Shown piece by piece: positions 26,320 through 35,529 of a DNA stretch of 48,759 bases. Source of the stretch: Pseudomonas monteilii NBRC 103158 = DSM 14164 (GTDB lineage: Bacteria; Pseudomonadota; Gammaproteobacteria; Pseudomonadales; Pseudomonadaceae); assembly GCF_000730605.1 (NCBI RefSeq), contig NZ_BBIS01000006.1, forward strand, positions 1-48,759, written 5' to 3'. Position numbers and translations under genes: made by a program. How positions within the stretch are numbered: the stretch's first letter is position 1; each line of letters begins with the position of its first letter. The notes beneath the pieces are model-generated. The model was not told the DNA's origin and ran no database searches. It worked only from the letters and a program-made list of their open reading frames with translations.

Positions 26320-26424
26320 TCAGCCCTGTGAGGGGCGCGCTAGATGGCGGCCTTGCTCCAGCAAGTGCAACGCCAGTGCCGCGCCGATGCCGCTGCTGGC
26401 GCCGGTGAGCCAGCAGCGGCTCAT
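26320..26424 (-). pseudogene. Remnant: short-chain dehydrogenase, N-terminal Rossmann piece
   Basis: The ATG overlaps the NTF2-like stop (ATGA). The protein is MSRCWLTGASSGIGAALALHLL... with the TGxxxGIG cofactor motif, then ends after 34 residues (RPSQG-stop). The catalytic Tyr-x-x-x-Lys region is missing, so an internal deletion seems to have joined the first 30 residues to a C-terminal end. Confidence 0.7.
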
Positions 26425-26843
26425 GCCAGCCTGCCTTTGAGCCAGCGAATCGCGCTGCCCATGACGGGCACATGCTCGTAAAGCAGGGCGCCGGCATCGA
26501 AGTAATCCTGGTGAAAGTGCACCCGCTCCTGCCAGCGCAGGTGGCTGCAACCTTGCAGGCTGATCAGTTGTCCACGGGCAAGCTGCGGGTGGCGATAGTG
26601 CAGGGTCCAGCGGATGTAGCCATGGCCCGGCGCCAGTTCGTCGGTGCCTTCGAACCGGTAATGCACGTCAGGCACCTTCGCGTACAGCTGGGCGAAGTAG
26701 GCCCGCAATGCGCGAAGGCCAGTAAGCTGGTGCAGTGGGTCGCGGAACGCGACATCCTCGCTGTACAGGTCGTTCAACAGGTCGAGGTTATGCGAATTGA
26801 GCGTGGCAAAGCGTTCGGCGAAGTACTGGAGGTAGGTGGACAT
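26421..26843 (-). CDS. NTF2-like (SnoaL-type) protein, first gene of decayed operon
   Basis: 140 residues, apparently intact. A cone-shaped NTF2 fold is indicated by YFAERFATLNSHNLDLLNDLYSEDVAFRDPLH, the recurrent PDVHYRFEGTDE strand and the FHQDYFDAGALLYEHVP C-terminus. Such proteins in pseudomonads stand at the head of an operon with SDR, amine oxidase, DUF1365 and CFA synthase genes, which here follow as remnants. The function of the family in this context is unknown. It is preceded by the TGTACAA repeats at 26854-26929. Confidence 0.8.
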   Translation of the reverse strand: MSTYLQYFAERFATLNSHNLDLLNDLYSEDVAFRDPLHQLTGLRALRAYFAQLYAKVPDVHYRFEGTDELAPGHGYIRWTLHYRHPQLARGQLISLQGCSHLRWQERVHFHQDYFDAGALLYEHVPVMGSAIRWLKGRLA

Positions 26844-26853
26844 GCACAATACC

Positions 26854-26929
26854 TGTACAAAACTAAGTTGTTGTACAAGGTATAGTGCAGGTCGCTGTGT
26901 AAAGCTATACAAAATAAATTTTCGTACAA
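26854..26929. promoter_or_regulatory. Four TGTACAA-like direct repeats before the NTF2-like gene
   Basis: On the + strand TGTACAA occurs at 26854-26860 and 26872-26878, TATACAA at 26906-26912, and CGTACAA at 26923-26929. The start-to-start distances are 18, 34 and 17 bp, giving two equally spaced pairs. Direct repeats of this core are typical of MerR-family light-responsive repressors (LitR/CarH), which control cfa/phr operons in P. putida; that assignment is inference. Confidence 0.5.
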
Positions 26930-26958
26930 TTCTGCAGGGCTACTGGGTCAGACTGCTA

Positions 26959-27564
26959 TCAACCCAGTAATGCGCCCAACTCGACCAACCCGCCATCGAA
27001 CTCATCCATCGCATCCAGCACCGCCTCACGGAAGTACGCTAACGACGCCCGATCGAACAACAACTGCAAGGCCGGCTGTTCATCACTCCCCACATTCACC
27101 ACGATCACATTGATCCGCGCCGCAGAGGTTTGCGCCACGGCACCGATGGGAAATGCCTGCAAACGCAGGTCGACTCCGCACAACTTGGCCATGACCGTAC
27201 TGCCATGCGCCCCCGACAGCTGCAACCAGGCATGGCTGTCCTGGCGCGGCAGCAGGTAGTTACGTTGGGCATCCTGCGCCCACTCGGCCTCTGTGGCGGC
27301 CACCCGCGTGCCTTCGTCAGCCAGGCTGCCCAGCAGCAGGTACTCGGTCTGTGACAAACGCGCTACCCAGCCGCCGTCGTCCTGGCGCACGGCCTGGTTC
27401 GGCTGCTGCGGTAATCGGTAGCCACGTTGTTGCAGGTAGGCGGCGCTGTCGAGGCCGCGAAAGCCGGCCCGCGCCACCTCGGTCAGGTCGGTCAACGCGC
27501 AGGCGTGCAACAGCTCGGCCCGCGGGCTGCGAGGGATAAACGCTTTGGCTTGCAAACGGGTCAT
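26959..27564 (-). CDS. soxG: Sarcosine oxidase-type gamma subunit
   Basis: 201 residues. The family is related to the folate-binding GcvT/YgfZ fold and is needed for assembly of the heterotetramer. Recognisable parts are WLQLSGAHGSTVMAKLCGVDL and IGAVAQTSAARINVIV. It starts 3 nt after the soxA stop and is the last gene of the operon. Confidence 0.85.
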   Translation of the reverse strand: MTRLQAKAFIPRSPRAELLHACALTDLTEVARAGFRGLDSAAYLQQRGYRLPQQPNQAVRQDDGGWVARLSQTEYLLLGSLADEGTRVAATEAEWAQDAQRNYLLPRQDSHAWLQLSGAHGSTVMAKLCGVDLRLQAFPIGAVAQTSAARINVIVVNVGSDEQPALQLLFDRASLAYFREAVLDAMDEFDGGLVELGALLG

Positions 27565-27567
27565 GGT

Positions 27568-30471
27568 TCAGAGCTCCTGGCGCAGGTTGTCGGGGTCGTG
27601 GAACGGCAGTTGCACTACCTTGGCATGCACCATCGCGCCGCCCTCCACGCGGATCGGGATGTGCATGCCGGGGGTGGCCTGGTGGGCGCCGGCATAGGCC
27701 AGGCCGATGATCTGCCCCAGGGTTTGCGAATACTCGCAGGAGGTGACGTTGCCGCTGATGTCCGGTCCGTCCAGCACCAAGTGGCCCTCCAGCGGCTGCG
27801 TGCTGCCTTTGGGCAGGGTGAAGCCGACCAGCTTGCGCTTGAGCGGCTGTGCTTCGAGGATTTCGATGGAGCGCTTGCCGACGAAGAACGGCTTCTTGCG
27901 GCCAATGGCCCACTGCATGTCGATTTCTGCGGGGTGGGTCATGCCGTCGGTGTCCTGGCTGATGATCACATGGCCTTTTTCCAGGCGTAGCAGGCGTTGG
28001 GTCTCGACGCCAAACGGGCGAATGCCCAGGCCCGCGCCGGCCTGCATCAGGGCGTCCCACAGGCGCTCGGCATGGCGCGCCGGCACATGCACTTCATAGC
28101 CCAGCTCACCGACGAAACCGACCCGCAGGATGCGCGCCGGGATGCCGGCCACCTTGCCCTGCCGTACGCCCAGGTACGGGAAGGCCTCGGCCGAAAGCTC
28201 GACATCGTCACACACCTTGGCCAGCACCTGGCGCGATAGCGGCCCGGCCAGGTTGACGGCAGCCAGGGCGGCGGTGACGTTGGTGATGTCCACGTCCAGG
28301 CGCCACTGCGCATTCCACTTCAGCATCTGCTGGTAGATGCGGTCGACGCCGCTGGTGGTGGCGGTGACATAAAAGTGCTGCTCGCCCAGGCGCGCACAAA
28401 CGCCATCGTCGATCACCACACCGTGTTCGTTGGTCATCAGCGCGTAGCGGGTGCGACCGATGGCCAGTTTGGCAAAGCCGAAGGTGTACAGGCGTTCCAG
28501 CAGCTCGGCGGCGTCCGGGCCGCGTACGTCCAGGCCACCCAGTGTGGACACGTCGATCAGGCCGACCTTCTCGCGCACATGGCGGGCTTCTTCCTGCATG
28601 CAGCGCTCGCGGTCTTCGGGTTTGCCGTAATAAGCCGGGCGCTGCCAGATACCGGCCGGCATCATCTTCGCCCCGGCTTGCAGGTGACGGCGGTGCATGG
28701 GCGTTTGCCGATAGGGGTCGAAGGCACGGCCGGCGACATGTGCCAGCTTTTCTGCCTGGAACGGTGGGCGGGCGGTAGTCACTCCGGTCTCGCTGATGCT
28801 GCGGCCGGTGGCCTGGGCCACCAGGCGCGCCGTGGGCAGCGCCGAGTGGCGGCCCTGGGAAGGGCCCATGCCGACCGTGGAAAAACGCTTGACCAGTTGC
28901 ACGTCACGGTAGCCGCTGCGGGTAGCGTTGACGATGTCGCGCACTTGCAGGTCTTCGTCGAAGTCGACGAAATCTTTGCCTTTGGGGTGGGGGAAGATCG
29001 GCCAAGGGAAGTTGACCTTGGCTTCGGCGCCGAACGCCGACAGGGCTGGTGCTTGCAGGCCCAGCGCTGTCACTGCGTCGGCAGCCCCGCGTGTGGCATC
29101 GGCCAGCACGTTGGCCAGCGCGTGGCGGCCGTTCACGGAGCCGGCGATATCCAGCCCGGCCGGCAAATGGCTGATGGCGAATTCGTCGCGGTTGACGTCA
29201 TAGGCCAGCTTGCCACCGGCTTGGCACAGCAACTGGTATACCGGCATGTAGCCCGCCGACATGCACAGCAGGTCGCACGCCAGGCGCAGCCCGTGCGGGC
29301 CGACCTTGCCCTGGCCGGTGATCGGGCGAATGTCCACGCCACTGACATGGCGCATGCCCGCTTCATGCAGGGCTTCATACACGGTGCTGCCCAGGTGTAC
29401 GGGAATATCGCGGCGCTTCAGCTCGGCAGCCAGTGCGGCATCGGCCGGCGCGGCGCGCATGTCGACCACGGCGGCTACGGCCACGCCTTGCTCCTGCAGG
29501 TCGAGGGCGGCGAGGTAGCCGTCATCGTGGCCGGTGAGGATGACCGCGCGCTGGCCCGGCTTGACCGCGTACAGCTTCATCAGCCGCTGGGCAGCGCTGG
29601 TCAGCATCACACCCGGCAGGTCGTTGTTGCGAAACACCACCGGCTGGTCGAACGAGCCGGCTGCCACCAGGCAACGGGTGGCGCGCACCTTGTACAGACG
29701 CTTGTGCTGGATTATCGGCAGGTAGTTGTCGGTGAACCAGCCGTTGCAGGTAGCCTCCAGCAGCACCTGGATGTTCGGGTGGCCCTCGACGGCGGCCAGC
29801 AGCTCTAGACGCAGGCTGGCGGCGCGGGTGCCGGCGATGTCGAAGCGGGCGTAGGTGAGCGAGCCGCCAAGCACCGGTTGTTGTTCGATCAGCAGCACTT
29901 TGGCCCCGGCGTTGGCTGCGTCCAGGGCCGCACGCAGGCCAGCAGGGCCGGCGCCGATAACGGCCACGTCAACGAACAGATAGGCTTTGTCGTAATACTG
30001 CGGCTTGAAGCCGAGGTCGAGCACACCCAGGCCGGCTTTCTTGCGGATCAGCGGCTCCCACACTTTCCACATGCCCTTGGGCTTGTAGAACGAGCGGTAG
30101 TAGAAGCCCACCGGCATGAAGCGCGAGAACTTGCCCAGGTAGGCGTCGCGGTCATGCTGCAGGCTGCCGTTGAAGTTCTGCCCTTCGATCACCTGGCCTT
30201 CGCGGACGGCCTCCAGGTCGGCCAGTACGTTGGGTTCTTCAGGCAACTGCACCAACGTGTTGGCATCCTGCCCGGCCATGCTCAGCGGGCCGCGTGGGCG
30301 ATGGTATTTGAACGAGCGCGACAGCAGCCAGCGGCCATTGCCGAGCAGGGCGCTGGCAATGGTGTCACCGGCAAAGCCCTCGCAGGCCTGGCCGTCGAAC
30401 TGGAAGCGCACGGGCCGCTCGCGGTCGATCAGCAGGCCCATGGGCGCGGGGAGGCGAGTGTGGCTGTTCAT
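27568..30471 (-). CDS. soxA: Sarcosine oxidase-type alpha subunit
   Basis: 967 residues, the usual length. Domains in order: an N-terminal ferredoxin-like region (about 15-110, FEGFAGDTIASALL), a NAD-binding FAD/NAD domain with GAGPAG at 173-178, and from about 580 a C-terminal GcvT/folate-binding domain (PAYYGKPEDRE, EKVGLIDVSTLGGLDVRGPDA, HVIISQDTDGMTHPAEID). It passes reducing equivalents and holds tetrahydrofolate, which accepts the methyl carbon. The start 30471 overlaps the soxD stop (ATGA). The open frame continues upstream in another gene's shadow, which is ignored. Confidence 0.93.
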   Translation of the reverse strand: MNSHTRLPAPMGLLIDRERPVRFQFDGQACEGFAGDTIASALLGNGRWLLSRSFKYHRPRGPLSMAGQDANTLVQLPEEPNVLADLEAVREGQVIEGQNFNGSLQHDRDAYLGKFSRFMPVGFYYRSFYKPKGMWKVWEPLIRKKAGLGVLDLGFKPQYYDKAYLFVDVAVIGAGPAGLRAALDAANAGAKVLLIEQQPVLGGSLTYARFDIAGTRAASLRLELLAAVEGHPNIQVLLEATCNGWFTDNYLPIIQHKRLYKVRATRCLVAAGSFDQPVVFRNNDLPGVMLTSAAQRLMKLYAVKPGQRAVILTGHDDGYLAALDLQEQGVAVAAVVDMRAAPADAALAAELKRRDIPVHLGSTVYEALHEAGMRHVSGVDIRPITGQGKVGPHGLRLACDLLCMSAGYMPVYQLLCQAGGKLAYDVNRDEFAISHLPAGLDIAGSVNGRHALANVLADATRGAADAVTALGLQAPALSAFGAEAKVNFPWPIFPHPKGKDFVDFDEDLQVRDIVNATRSGYRDVQLVKRFSTVGMGPSQGRHSALPTARLVAQATGRSISETGVTTARPPFQAEKLAHVAGRAFDPYRQTPMHRRHLQAGAKMMPAGIWQRPAYYGKPEDRERCMQEEARHVREKVGLIDVSTLGGLDVRGPDAAELLERLYTFGFAKLAIGRTRYALMTNEHGVVIDDGVCARLGEQHFYVTATTSGVDRIYQQMLKWNAQWRLDVDITNVTAALAAVNLAGPLSRQVLAKVCDDVELSAEAFPYLGVRQGKVAGIPARILRVGFVGELGYEVHVPARHAERLWDALMQAGAGLGIRPFGVETQRLLRLEKGHVIISQDTDGMTHPAEIDMQWAIGRKKPFFVGKRSIEILEAQPLKRKLVGFTLPKGSTQPLEGHLVLDGPDISGNVTSCEYSQTLGQIIGLAYAGAHQATPGMHIPIRVEGGAMVHAKVVQLPFHDPDNLRQEL

Positions 30472-30770
30472 CCGGCAACCTCCGGGGTGGCGGGGGTGAA
30501 GTCGACGCGACGGTCGAACAGTGCTTTCGGGTCGAAGGTGCGCAGCACCTGGTCGCTTACTGTGTGACGCTCGGCCAGGAACCAGTAGCTGGAGGCGTTG
30601 TGCAGCCACCACTCGGTCACCACCCCGGCCAGGTTGTCGGTGTTGAACACATAGTCGGCCCACTCGGCATCGCTGCAACTGGCCGGGTCGGGCATGTGCT
30701 TGAACTCGCCGCCGTAGGTGAACTCGCTGATGTTGCGCGGGCCGTTCAAGGGGCAGGTCAGGATCTTCAT
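30468..30770 (-). CDS. soxD: Sarcosine oxidase-type delta subunit, variant without Zn-Cys pair
   Basis: 100 residues. It starts MKILTCPLNGPRN, where classical SoxD has CPxCG; the second Cys is Asn-Gly. The later H-x-x-x-C is H-NASS. So at most one Cys and one His of the usual zinc ligands remain. GGEFKHMPDP and the ATEWWLHNASSYWFLAERHT-like region otherwise keep the family fold. The same form is common in other proteobacterial clusters and may belong to enzymes with a different amine substrate, such as MgdB of N-methylglutamate dehydrogenase. Confidence 0.85.
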   Translation of the reverse strand: MKILTCPLNGPRNISEFTYGGEFKHMPDPASCSDAEWADYVFNTDNLAGVVTEWWLHNASSYWFLAERHTVSDQVLRTFDPKALFDRRVDFTPATPEVAG

Positions 30771-30782
30771 CGTCGTGTGCTC

Positions 30783-32024
30783 CTAATGGCTGGCCGCCGT
30801 GGCGCCCATTTCGTTCACTTGCTGGAAGCGGCTGAAGCGCTCCAGGGCGAAGGGCGCGATCATTTCGGGTACTTTGCCGCCGCTGGCGACAAGCTCGGCC
30901 ATGGTCTTGCCGCAGATGGGCGTGGCCTTGAAACCCCAGGTGCCCCAACCGGCGTCCAGGTAGTAGTTGTCGACCGGCGACAGGCCCATGATCGGGCTGT
31001 AGTCCGGGGTCATGTCGGTCATCCCGGCCCACTGGCGCATCAGCTTGGCGTTGGCCATGAACGGGAACATCTCGATGGCGTGGGCCAGCAGGCTTTCCTT
31101 GAGGTCGAGGGTGGAGCGGGTGTTGTACAGCGGGTACGGGTCGGAGCCACCGCCGAAGACGATCTCGCCACGGCTGGTCTGCTGTACATAACAATGCAGC
31201 GCCGACGAACTGACCAGCGGGTCGAGGAACGGCTTGAAGGGCTGGGTGACCATGGCTTGCAACGGGTAGGTGTGGATCGGTGCGCGGATGCCGGCCTTGG
31301 CCATCAACAGCGAGCTGGCGCCGGCCACGGCCTGGACCACGCAGCCGCACTGCACGGTGCCACGGTTGGTCTTCACCGCTTCGATGCGGCCATTGCGAAT
31401 CAGCAGGTCCTGTACTTCGGTCAACTGGTGGATTTCCACGCCGCGCTTGGCCGCCTGCTTGGCGTAGCCCCAGGCCACCGCGTCGTGGCGTGCGGTTGCG
31501 CCGTCGATGTGCCATAGGCCCGCCAGCACCGGCAAGTGACCGGGGTCGAGGTTGAGGCTGGGCACCAGTTCACGAATCTGTTGGCGGTCGATCATTTCGG
31601 TACGACCGCCGAAGTGCTTGTTGACCTCGGCGCGCTGGCGGAAGGCGCGCACGGTAGCGTCGGTGTGCGCCAGGGTGAGCTGGCCGCGCTCGGAATACAT
31701 GATGTTGAAGTCGAGCTCGTTCGACAGGTTCTGGAACATGCGCACCGATTCTGCATAAAAGCGCACGCCCTCGCTGGTGAGGTAATTGGAGCGGATTACC
31801 GCCGTGTTGCGCGCGGTATTGCCGCCGCCCAGGTAGGCCTTTTCCAGCACGGCGACATTGGTGATGCCGTGATACTTGGCCAGGTAGTAGGCGATGGCCA
31901 GGCCGTGGCCGCCGCCGCCGATGATCACCACGTCATAGCCTGGTTTGAGTTCGCACGGTGGCGGCAGGTCGACCTCCACCGGGTAGTCGGCGCTCAGGCC
32001 GTATTTCAGCAGGGCGAAAGGCAT
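30783..32024 (-). CDS. soxB: Sarcosine oxidase-type beta subunit
   Basis: 413 residues of the DAO family. Dinucleotide-binding [18 protein letters not shown] at about 32-50 is followed by [16 protein letters not shown]. His180 in TARHDAVAW matches the His carrying covalent FMN in known beta subunits (173-175). It holds the noncovalent FAD and the site oxidising N-methyl groups. It starts inside folD (19-bp overlap), so purU, folD and soxBDAG form one transcript. Confidence 0.92.
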   Translation of the reverse strand: MPFALLKYGLSADYPVEVDLPPPCELKPGYDVVIIGGGGHGLAIAYYLAKYHGITNVAVLEKAYLGGGNTARNTAVIRSNYLTSEGVRFYAESVRMFQNLSNELDFNIMYSERGQLTLAHTDATVRAFRQRAEVNKHFGGRTEMIDRQQIRELVPSLNLDPGHLPVLAGLWHIDGATARHDAVAWGYAKQAAKRGVEIHQLTEVQDLLIRNGRIEAVKTNRGTVQCGCVVQAVAGASSLLMAKAGIRAPIHTYPLQAMVTQPFKPFLDPLVSSSALHCYVQQTSRGEIVFGGGSDPYPLYNTRSTLDLKESLLAHAIEMFPFMANAKLMRQWAGMTDMTPDYSPIMGLSPVDNYYLDAGWGTWGFKATPICGKTMAELVASGGKVPEMIAPFALERFSRFQQVNEMGATAASH

Positions 32025-32917
32025 ACGGTGCGCTCCTGGTGGGCGGCCTGTTGCTGCAGGTCGAGGGCGAGCAGGGTGTTTTTCATCAAATAGGCGATGG
32101 TCATCGGGCCGACGCCACCGGGCACCGGGGTAATGCCGGCCACCTGGGGCAGGGCGGCAGCGAAGTCGACATCGCCGACCAGGCGGCTGTGGCCGCCTTC
32201 ATCGATGCGGTTGATACCGACGTCGATCACCACTGCGCCTGGTTTCAGCCAGTCGGCACCGATCAAGCGCGGTTTGCCTACGGCTGCCACCAGAATGTCG
32301 GCCTGGCGGCACAGCGCCGGCAGGTCGTGGCTGCGCGAATGCACCACCGTCACTGTGCAGTCGGCCTGCAGCAGCAGGGCAGCCATGGGTTTGCCGACGA
32401 TGTTCGAGCGGCCCACCACCACCGCGTGCTTGCCGCGCAGTTCGCCACAGGTGTCACGCAGCAGTCGCATGCAGCCGCTGGGTGTGCACGGGGTGAGCAC
32501 ATCGCGGCCCTGGGCCAGGCCACCGACGTTTTCGCTGTGGAAACCGTCCACGTCTTTCAGCGGGTTGATGGCCTGCAGCACGCGGTGCGCGTCGATGTGC
32601 GCGGGCAGCGGCAGTTGCACGAGGATGCCGTTCACCTCGGTATCGCGGTTCAGGCGATCGATCAGGGTCAGCAGTTCGCCCTGGGTGGTGTCGGCGGGCA
32701 GGCGATGCTCCAGCGAGCGGATGCCTACTTCGTCGGCGCGCAGCACTTTATTGCGCACGTACACCTGGCTGGCGGCATCGGCGCCCACCAGCACCACAGC
32801 CAAGCCCGGTTGCACGCCGCCCTGACGCAGCTCCTGCACCTGCTCGCACACCTCGGCCAGTACACGCGCGGCAGTGGCCTTGCCGTCGATCAGCTTGACG
32901 CTGGGAATGGCGTTCAT
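32006..32917 (-). CDS. folD: Methylenetetrahydrofolate dehydrogenase/cyclohydrolase
   Basis: 303 residues. The active-site Tyr53/Lys57 lie in SQVYVRNK, followed by VQLPLPAH and KDVDGFH (121-127). [17 protein letters not shown] binds NADP, and [12 protein letters not shown] is the C-terminal signature. It converts methylene-THF to 10-formyl-THF. It overlaps purU (ATGA) and soxB. It is probably a second folD serving the oxidation pathway here. Confidence 0.93.
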   Translation of the reverse strand: MNAIPSVKLIDGKATAARVLAEVCEQVQELRQGGVQPGLAVVLVGADAASQVYVRNKVLRADEVGIRSLEHRLPADTTQGELLTLIDRLNRDTEVNGILVQLPLPAHIDAHRVLQAINPLKDVDGFHSENVGGLAQGRDVLTPCTPSGCMRLLRDTCGELRGKHAVVVGRSNIVGKPMAALLLQADCTVTVVHSRSHDLPALCRQADILVAAVGKPRLIGADWLKPGAVVIDVGINRIDEGGHSRLVGDVDFAAALPQVAGITPVPGGVGPMTIAYLMKNTLLALDLQQQAAHQERTVCLSPC

Positions 32918-33780
32918 TTGAAGATCACCGTGCGGTCGTGGTTAAGGAACACCCGGTGCTCAAGGTGGTACTTCACCGCGCGGGACAGGGCAATGGTTTC
33001 GGTGTCGCGGCCGATGGCCACCAGGTCGTCCGGGGCATAGGCGTGGTCCACGCGCTGCACTTCCTGCTCGATGATCGGGCCTTCGTCCAGGTCGCTGGTC
33101 ACGTAGTGGGCGGTGGCGCCGATCAGCTTGACCCCGCGCTGGTAGGCCTGGTGGTAGGGCTTGGCACCTTTGAAGCCGGGCAGGAACGAGTGATGGATGT
33201 TGATCGCCCGGCCTGACAGTTGGCGGCACAGGTCGTCGGACAGAATTTGCATGTAGCGCGCCAGCACCACGAGCTCAGTGCCGGTGTCTTCGACAATGCG
33301 CAACAGTGCGGCTTCCTGTTCGGCCTTGGTTTCCTTGGTAACGGGCAGGTAGACGAAGCGGATGCCCTGGCGCTCTGCCATGGGGCGCAGGTCCAGGTGG
33401 TTGGACACCACGGCGGTGATCTGCATGTCGAGCTCGCCCTTGGCATGCCGGTACAGCAGGTCGGACAGGCAGTGGTCGAACTTGCTCACCATCAGCAGCA
33501 CGCGCATCGGCCGGGCGCTGCTGTGCAGGCTCCACTGCATGTCGAAGCGTTGGGCCACGTCGGCAAAGCCCGCCTCCAACTGCGGTGTGTCTCCTGTGGT
33601 ACCGGTGTTGTAGCGGAACACTGCGCGCATGAAAAAGCGCCCATTGTCCTCGTCGTCGAACTGCGCCATCTCGCTGATGTAGCAACCGTGCTCGGCCAGG
33701 TAGGTGGTCACCGCAGCGACGATGCCGGACACGGCCGGGCAACTGACGCGCAGGATGAAGTGATCGGGAGCGGGGTGCAT
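32914..33780 (-). CDS. purU: Formyltetrahydrofolate deformylase
   Basis: 288 residues. An N-terminal ACT domain (about 1-85; [25 protein letters not shown]) is followed by a formyltransferase-like hydrolase domain with [13 protein letters not shown] and the [13 protein letters not shown]sp. It hydrolyses 10-formyl-THF to formate and THF. Start ATG 33780 has GAGG upstream. First gene of the purU-folD-soxBDAG operon, so methyl carbons leave as formate. Confidence 0.93.
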   Translation of the reverse strand: MHPAPDHFILRVSCPAVSGIVAAVTTYLAEHGCYISEMAQFDDEDNGRFFMRAVFRYNTGTTGDTPQLEAGFADVAQRFDMQWSLHSSARPMRVLLMVSKFDHCLSDLLYRHAKGELDMQITAVVSNHLDLRPMAERQGIRFVYLPVTKETKAEQEAALLRIVEDTGTELVVLARYMQILSDDLCRQLSGRAINIHHSFLPGFKGAKPYHQAYQRGVKLIGATAHYVTSDLDEGPIIEQEVQRVDHAYAPDDLVAIGRDTETIALSRAVKYHLEHRVFLNHDRTVIFK

Positions 33781-33991
33781 GTCGGATAGGCCTCGTGAGG
33801 GGGTGGGGCAGATCGGGCACAAGGGCAAAAGAAGCTTCGCGAGCAGGCGAAGGGTGTTTCTTGATAGGAATATAAATTTCCTTCAGGCGATTTATAGGCG
33901 AAGTGAGGGGTGTCGGTCTAGGGGGTTTGTGAAATTTTTTATCCTGACAGGAAAGTTTTTTGAGGGCGCTTTGTAGGGCTATGCTTGCACC

Positions 33992-34393
33992 ATGACCACA
34001 CTACCCCCCTTGCGCCAACCATGCCCCCCTGGTGCCTGCGACTGCGGCCGCGAACATCTGGGCGAGCATCCGCAGGCCGCACAACGCATCCTGCTACTGA
34101 CCCGTCAGGAAGAGAAACGCCTGCTCGAACGCCTGGAAAACCTCAAGGACCTTGAGGACCTGCAACGCCTGCAGCAACGGATGTACGACAATCTCGGCAT
34201 CCGCGTGCACATCGCCCCCGGGTTCAACGAAGTGCGCACCATGCGCGGCATTGTCATCGAGCTGGATGACCAGCCAGGATTGTGCCGCAGGACCCGGCAA
34301 TCGATCCCGGCGGCCATCCGGCGCGGGCTGGAGCGCAATCCGCAGGTGGCGTTCCGCCTGCTCGATGCACACGACCTGTTGCGTGATGCCTGA
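33992..34393 (+). CDS. Conserved hypothetical protein with Cys motif at N-terminus
   Basis: 133 residues, not recognised. Features: CPPGACDCGRE near the N-terminus (three Cys in ten residues), a charged coiled coil (EEKRLLERLENLKDLEDLQRL), then a small alpha/beta part (VHIAPGFNEVRTMRGIVIELD) and a basic C-terminus. It has no signal peptide or membrane segment. No clear ribosome site precedes ATG 33992. It stands between the purU operon and mbtH, both divergent or separated, so its partner is unknown. A metal-binding role for the Cys motif is possible but not shown. Confidence 0.65.
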   Translation: MTTLPPLRQPCPPGACDCGREHLGEHPQAAQRILLLTRQEEKRLLERLENLKDLEDLQRLQQRMYDNLGIRVHIAPGFNEVRTMRGIVIELDDQPGLCRRTRQSIPAAIRRGLERNPQVAFRLLDAHDLLRDA

Positions 34394-34398
34394 AACGT

Positions 34399-34422
34399 TA
34401 ATTTTTCAGCGGCCGGTTACGT
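34399..34422 (+). promoter_or_regulatory. PvdS-type iron-starvation promoter before mbtH
   Basis: TAATT, then exactly 16 nt, then CGT, one mismatch from the PvdS consensus TAAAT-N16-CGT. It lies 61 bp before the mbtH start. A perfect match occurs before pvdA in this window, supporting the call. Confidence 0.65.
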
Positions 34423-34483
34423 CTACTTGAAAGCCCCCCTGCGCCACGCGCATAGCGGCATTCATCATTCAAGGAGACAGGCA

Positions 34484-34705
34484 ATGACTTCCGTATTCGA
34501 CCGCGACGATATCCAGTTCCAGGTAGTGGTCAACCACGAAGAGCAATACTCGATCTGGCCCGACTACAAGGCCATCCCCAACGGTTGGCGTGCCGTGGGC
34601 AAGAGCGGCCTGAAGAAGGAATGCCTGGCCTATATCGATGAGGTCTGGACCGACATGCGCCCACTGAGCCTGCGCCAGAAAATGGCCGAAGCCGCCGCCC
34701 AGTGA
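34484..34705 (+). CDS. mbtH: MbtH-like protein (pyoverdine NRPS partner)
   Basis: 73 residues with the full MbtH signature: [42 protein letters not shown]. MbtH proteins bind NRPS adenylation domains and are needed for pyoverdine synthesis in pseudomonads. AAGGAG precedes ATG 34484, and a PvdS-type promoter lies upstream. The thioesterase gene begins with a 4-bp overlap, so the two are coupled. Confidence 0.95.
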   Translation: MTSVFDRDDIQFQVVVNHEEQYSIWPDYKAIPNGWRAVGKSGLKKECLAYIDEVWTDMRPLSLRQKMAEAAAQ

Positions 34706-35421
34706 CCGCACTGAACCTGCTGTGCCTGCCGTATTCTGGGGCCAGCGCCATGGTCTACAGCCGCTGGCGGCGCAAGCTGCCGGCGTGGCTGCAGGTGCGC
34801 CCGGTAGAGCTGCCCGGGCGTGGCGCACGCATGGCCGAGCCGTTGCACACCGACATGCAGGCGCTGGCCCGGCAACTGGCCGCCGAGCAACGCCTGGCGG
34901 CCAATGGGCCCTATGCGTTGCTCGGCCATAGCCTGGGGGCGTTGCTGGCCTTCGAGCTGGCCCATGAACTGCAGGCGCTGGGCTGCCCGTCACCACTGGC
35001 ATTGTTTGCCTGCGGTACCGCAGCGCCAACCCGGCGCGAGGATTACGATGGCAAAGACTGGCGCGAGCCCAAAAGCGACGCCGAGCTGATCAGCGAGTTG
35101 CGCGAGCTTCAGGGCACGCCTGAAGAAGTGCTGGCCAACGCCGAACTGATGAGCCTGACCTTGCCGACCTTGCGCGCGGATTTTCTGCTCTGTGGCACTT
35201 ACGCCTACCGTCAGCGGCCGGCCCTGCAGTGCCCGCTGCACGTGCTGGGCGGCGTGGACGATCGGGCCAGCGAAGAGCAGTTGCAGGCCTGGCGCAAGGA
35301 AACCCAGGGTGACTTCTCGCTGCAGATGTTCCCGGGTGGCCACTTCTTCATCCATGAGCACGAAGACGCCGTGCTCGATGCGCTGACCGGATCATTGCAG
35401 CCGCTTCGGCTGTCTGCCTGA
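34702..35421 (+). CDS. pvdG: Type II thioesterase, pyoverdine cluster (PvdG-like)
   Basis: 239 residues. Serine nucleophile Ser77 in GHSLG, an Asp near GGVDD and the His of GGHFF form the triad of alpha/beta-hydrolase type II thioesterases that clean mis-primed NRPS carriers. The GTG start overlaps the mbtH stop (GTGA). Position next to MbtH and the PvdS promoter points to pyoverdine synthesis rather than another NRPS. Confidence 0.88.
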   Translation: MTALNLLCLPYSGASAMVYSRWRRKLPAWLQVRPVELPGRGARMAEPLHTDMQALARQLAAEQRLAANGPYALLGHSLGALLAFELAHELQALGCPSPLALFACGTAAPTRREDYDGKDWREPKSDAELISELRELQGTPEEVLANAELMSLTLPTLRADFLLCGTYAYRQRPALQCPLHVLGGVDDRASEEQLQAWRKETQGDFSLQMFPGGHFFIHEHEDAVLDALTGSLQPLRLSA

Positions 35422-35478
35422 TTGACGTCACCTCTTGCCTGAGGGAGGCTAGGCCTTTTTCCAGGCAAGGGGCAGACA

Positions 35479-35529
35479 ATGCTGATCGATCCACACAAGG
35501 CCGCACTGCTGGTCGGTGAACAGCCCTGA
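35479..35529 (+). pseudogene. 17-codon remnant, possibly start of isochorismatase-like gene
   Basis: ATG 35479, preceded by AAGGGG at good spacing, encodes MLIDPHKAALLVGEQP then TGA. MLIDPHKAALLV resembles the opening of isochorismatase-family hydrolases (LxxDPxxxALLVID). The next gene lacks its ATG exactly where this minicistron ends. Both are explained by a small deletion that fused the two genes. Confidence 0.45.

Noticed and set aside
27568..31515. A 1315-codon open frame on the minus strand
   Set aside because: Only the last 967 codons are the soxA gene; the upstream part is out-of-frame shadow of soxD and soxB, and soxA begins at the ATG overlapping the soxD stop.
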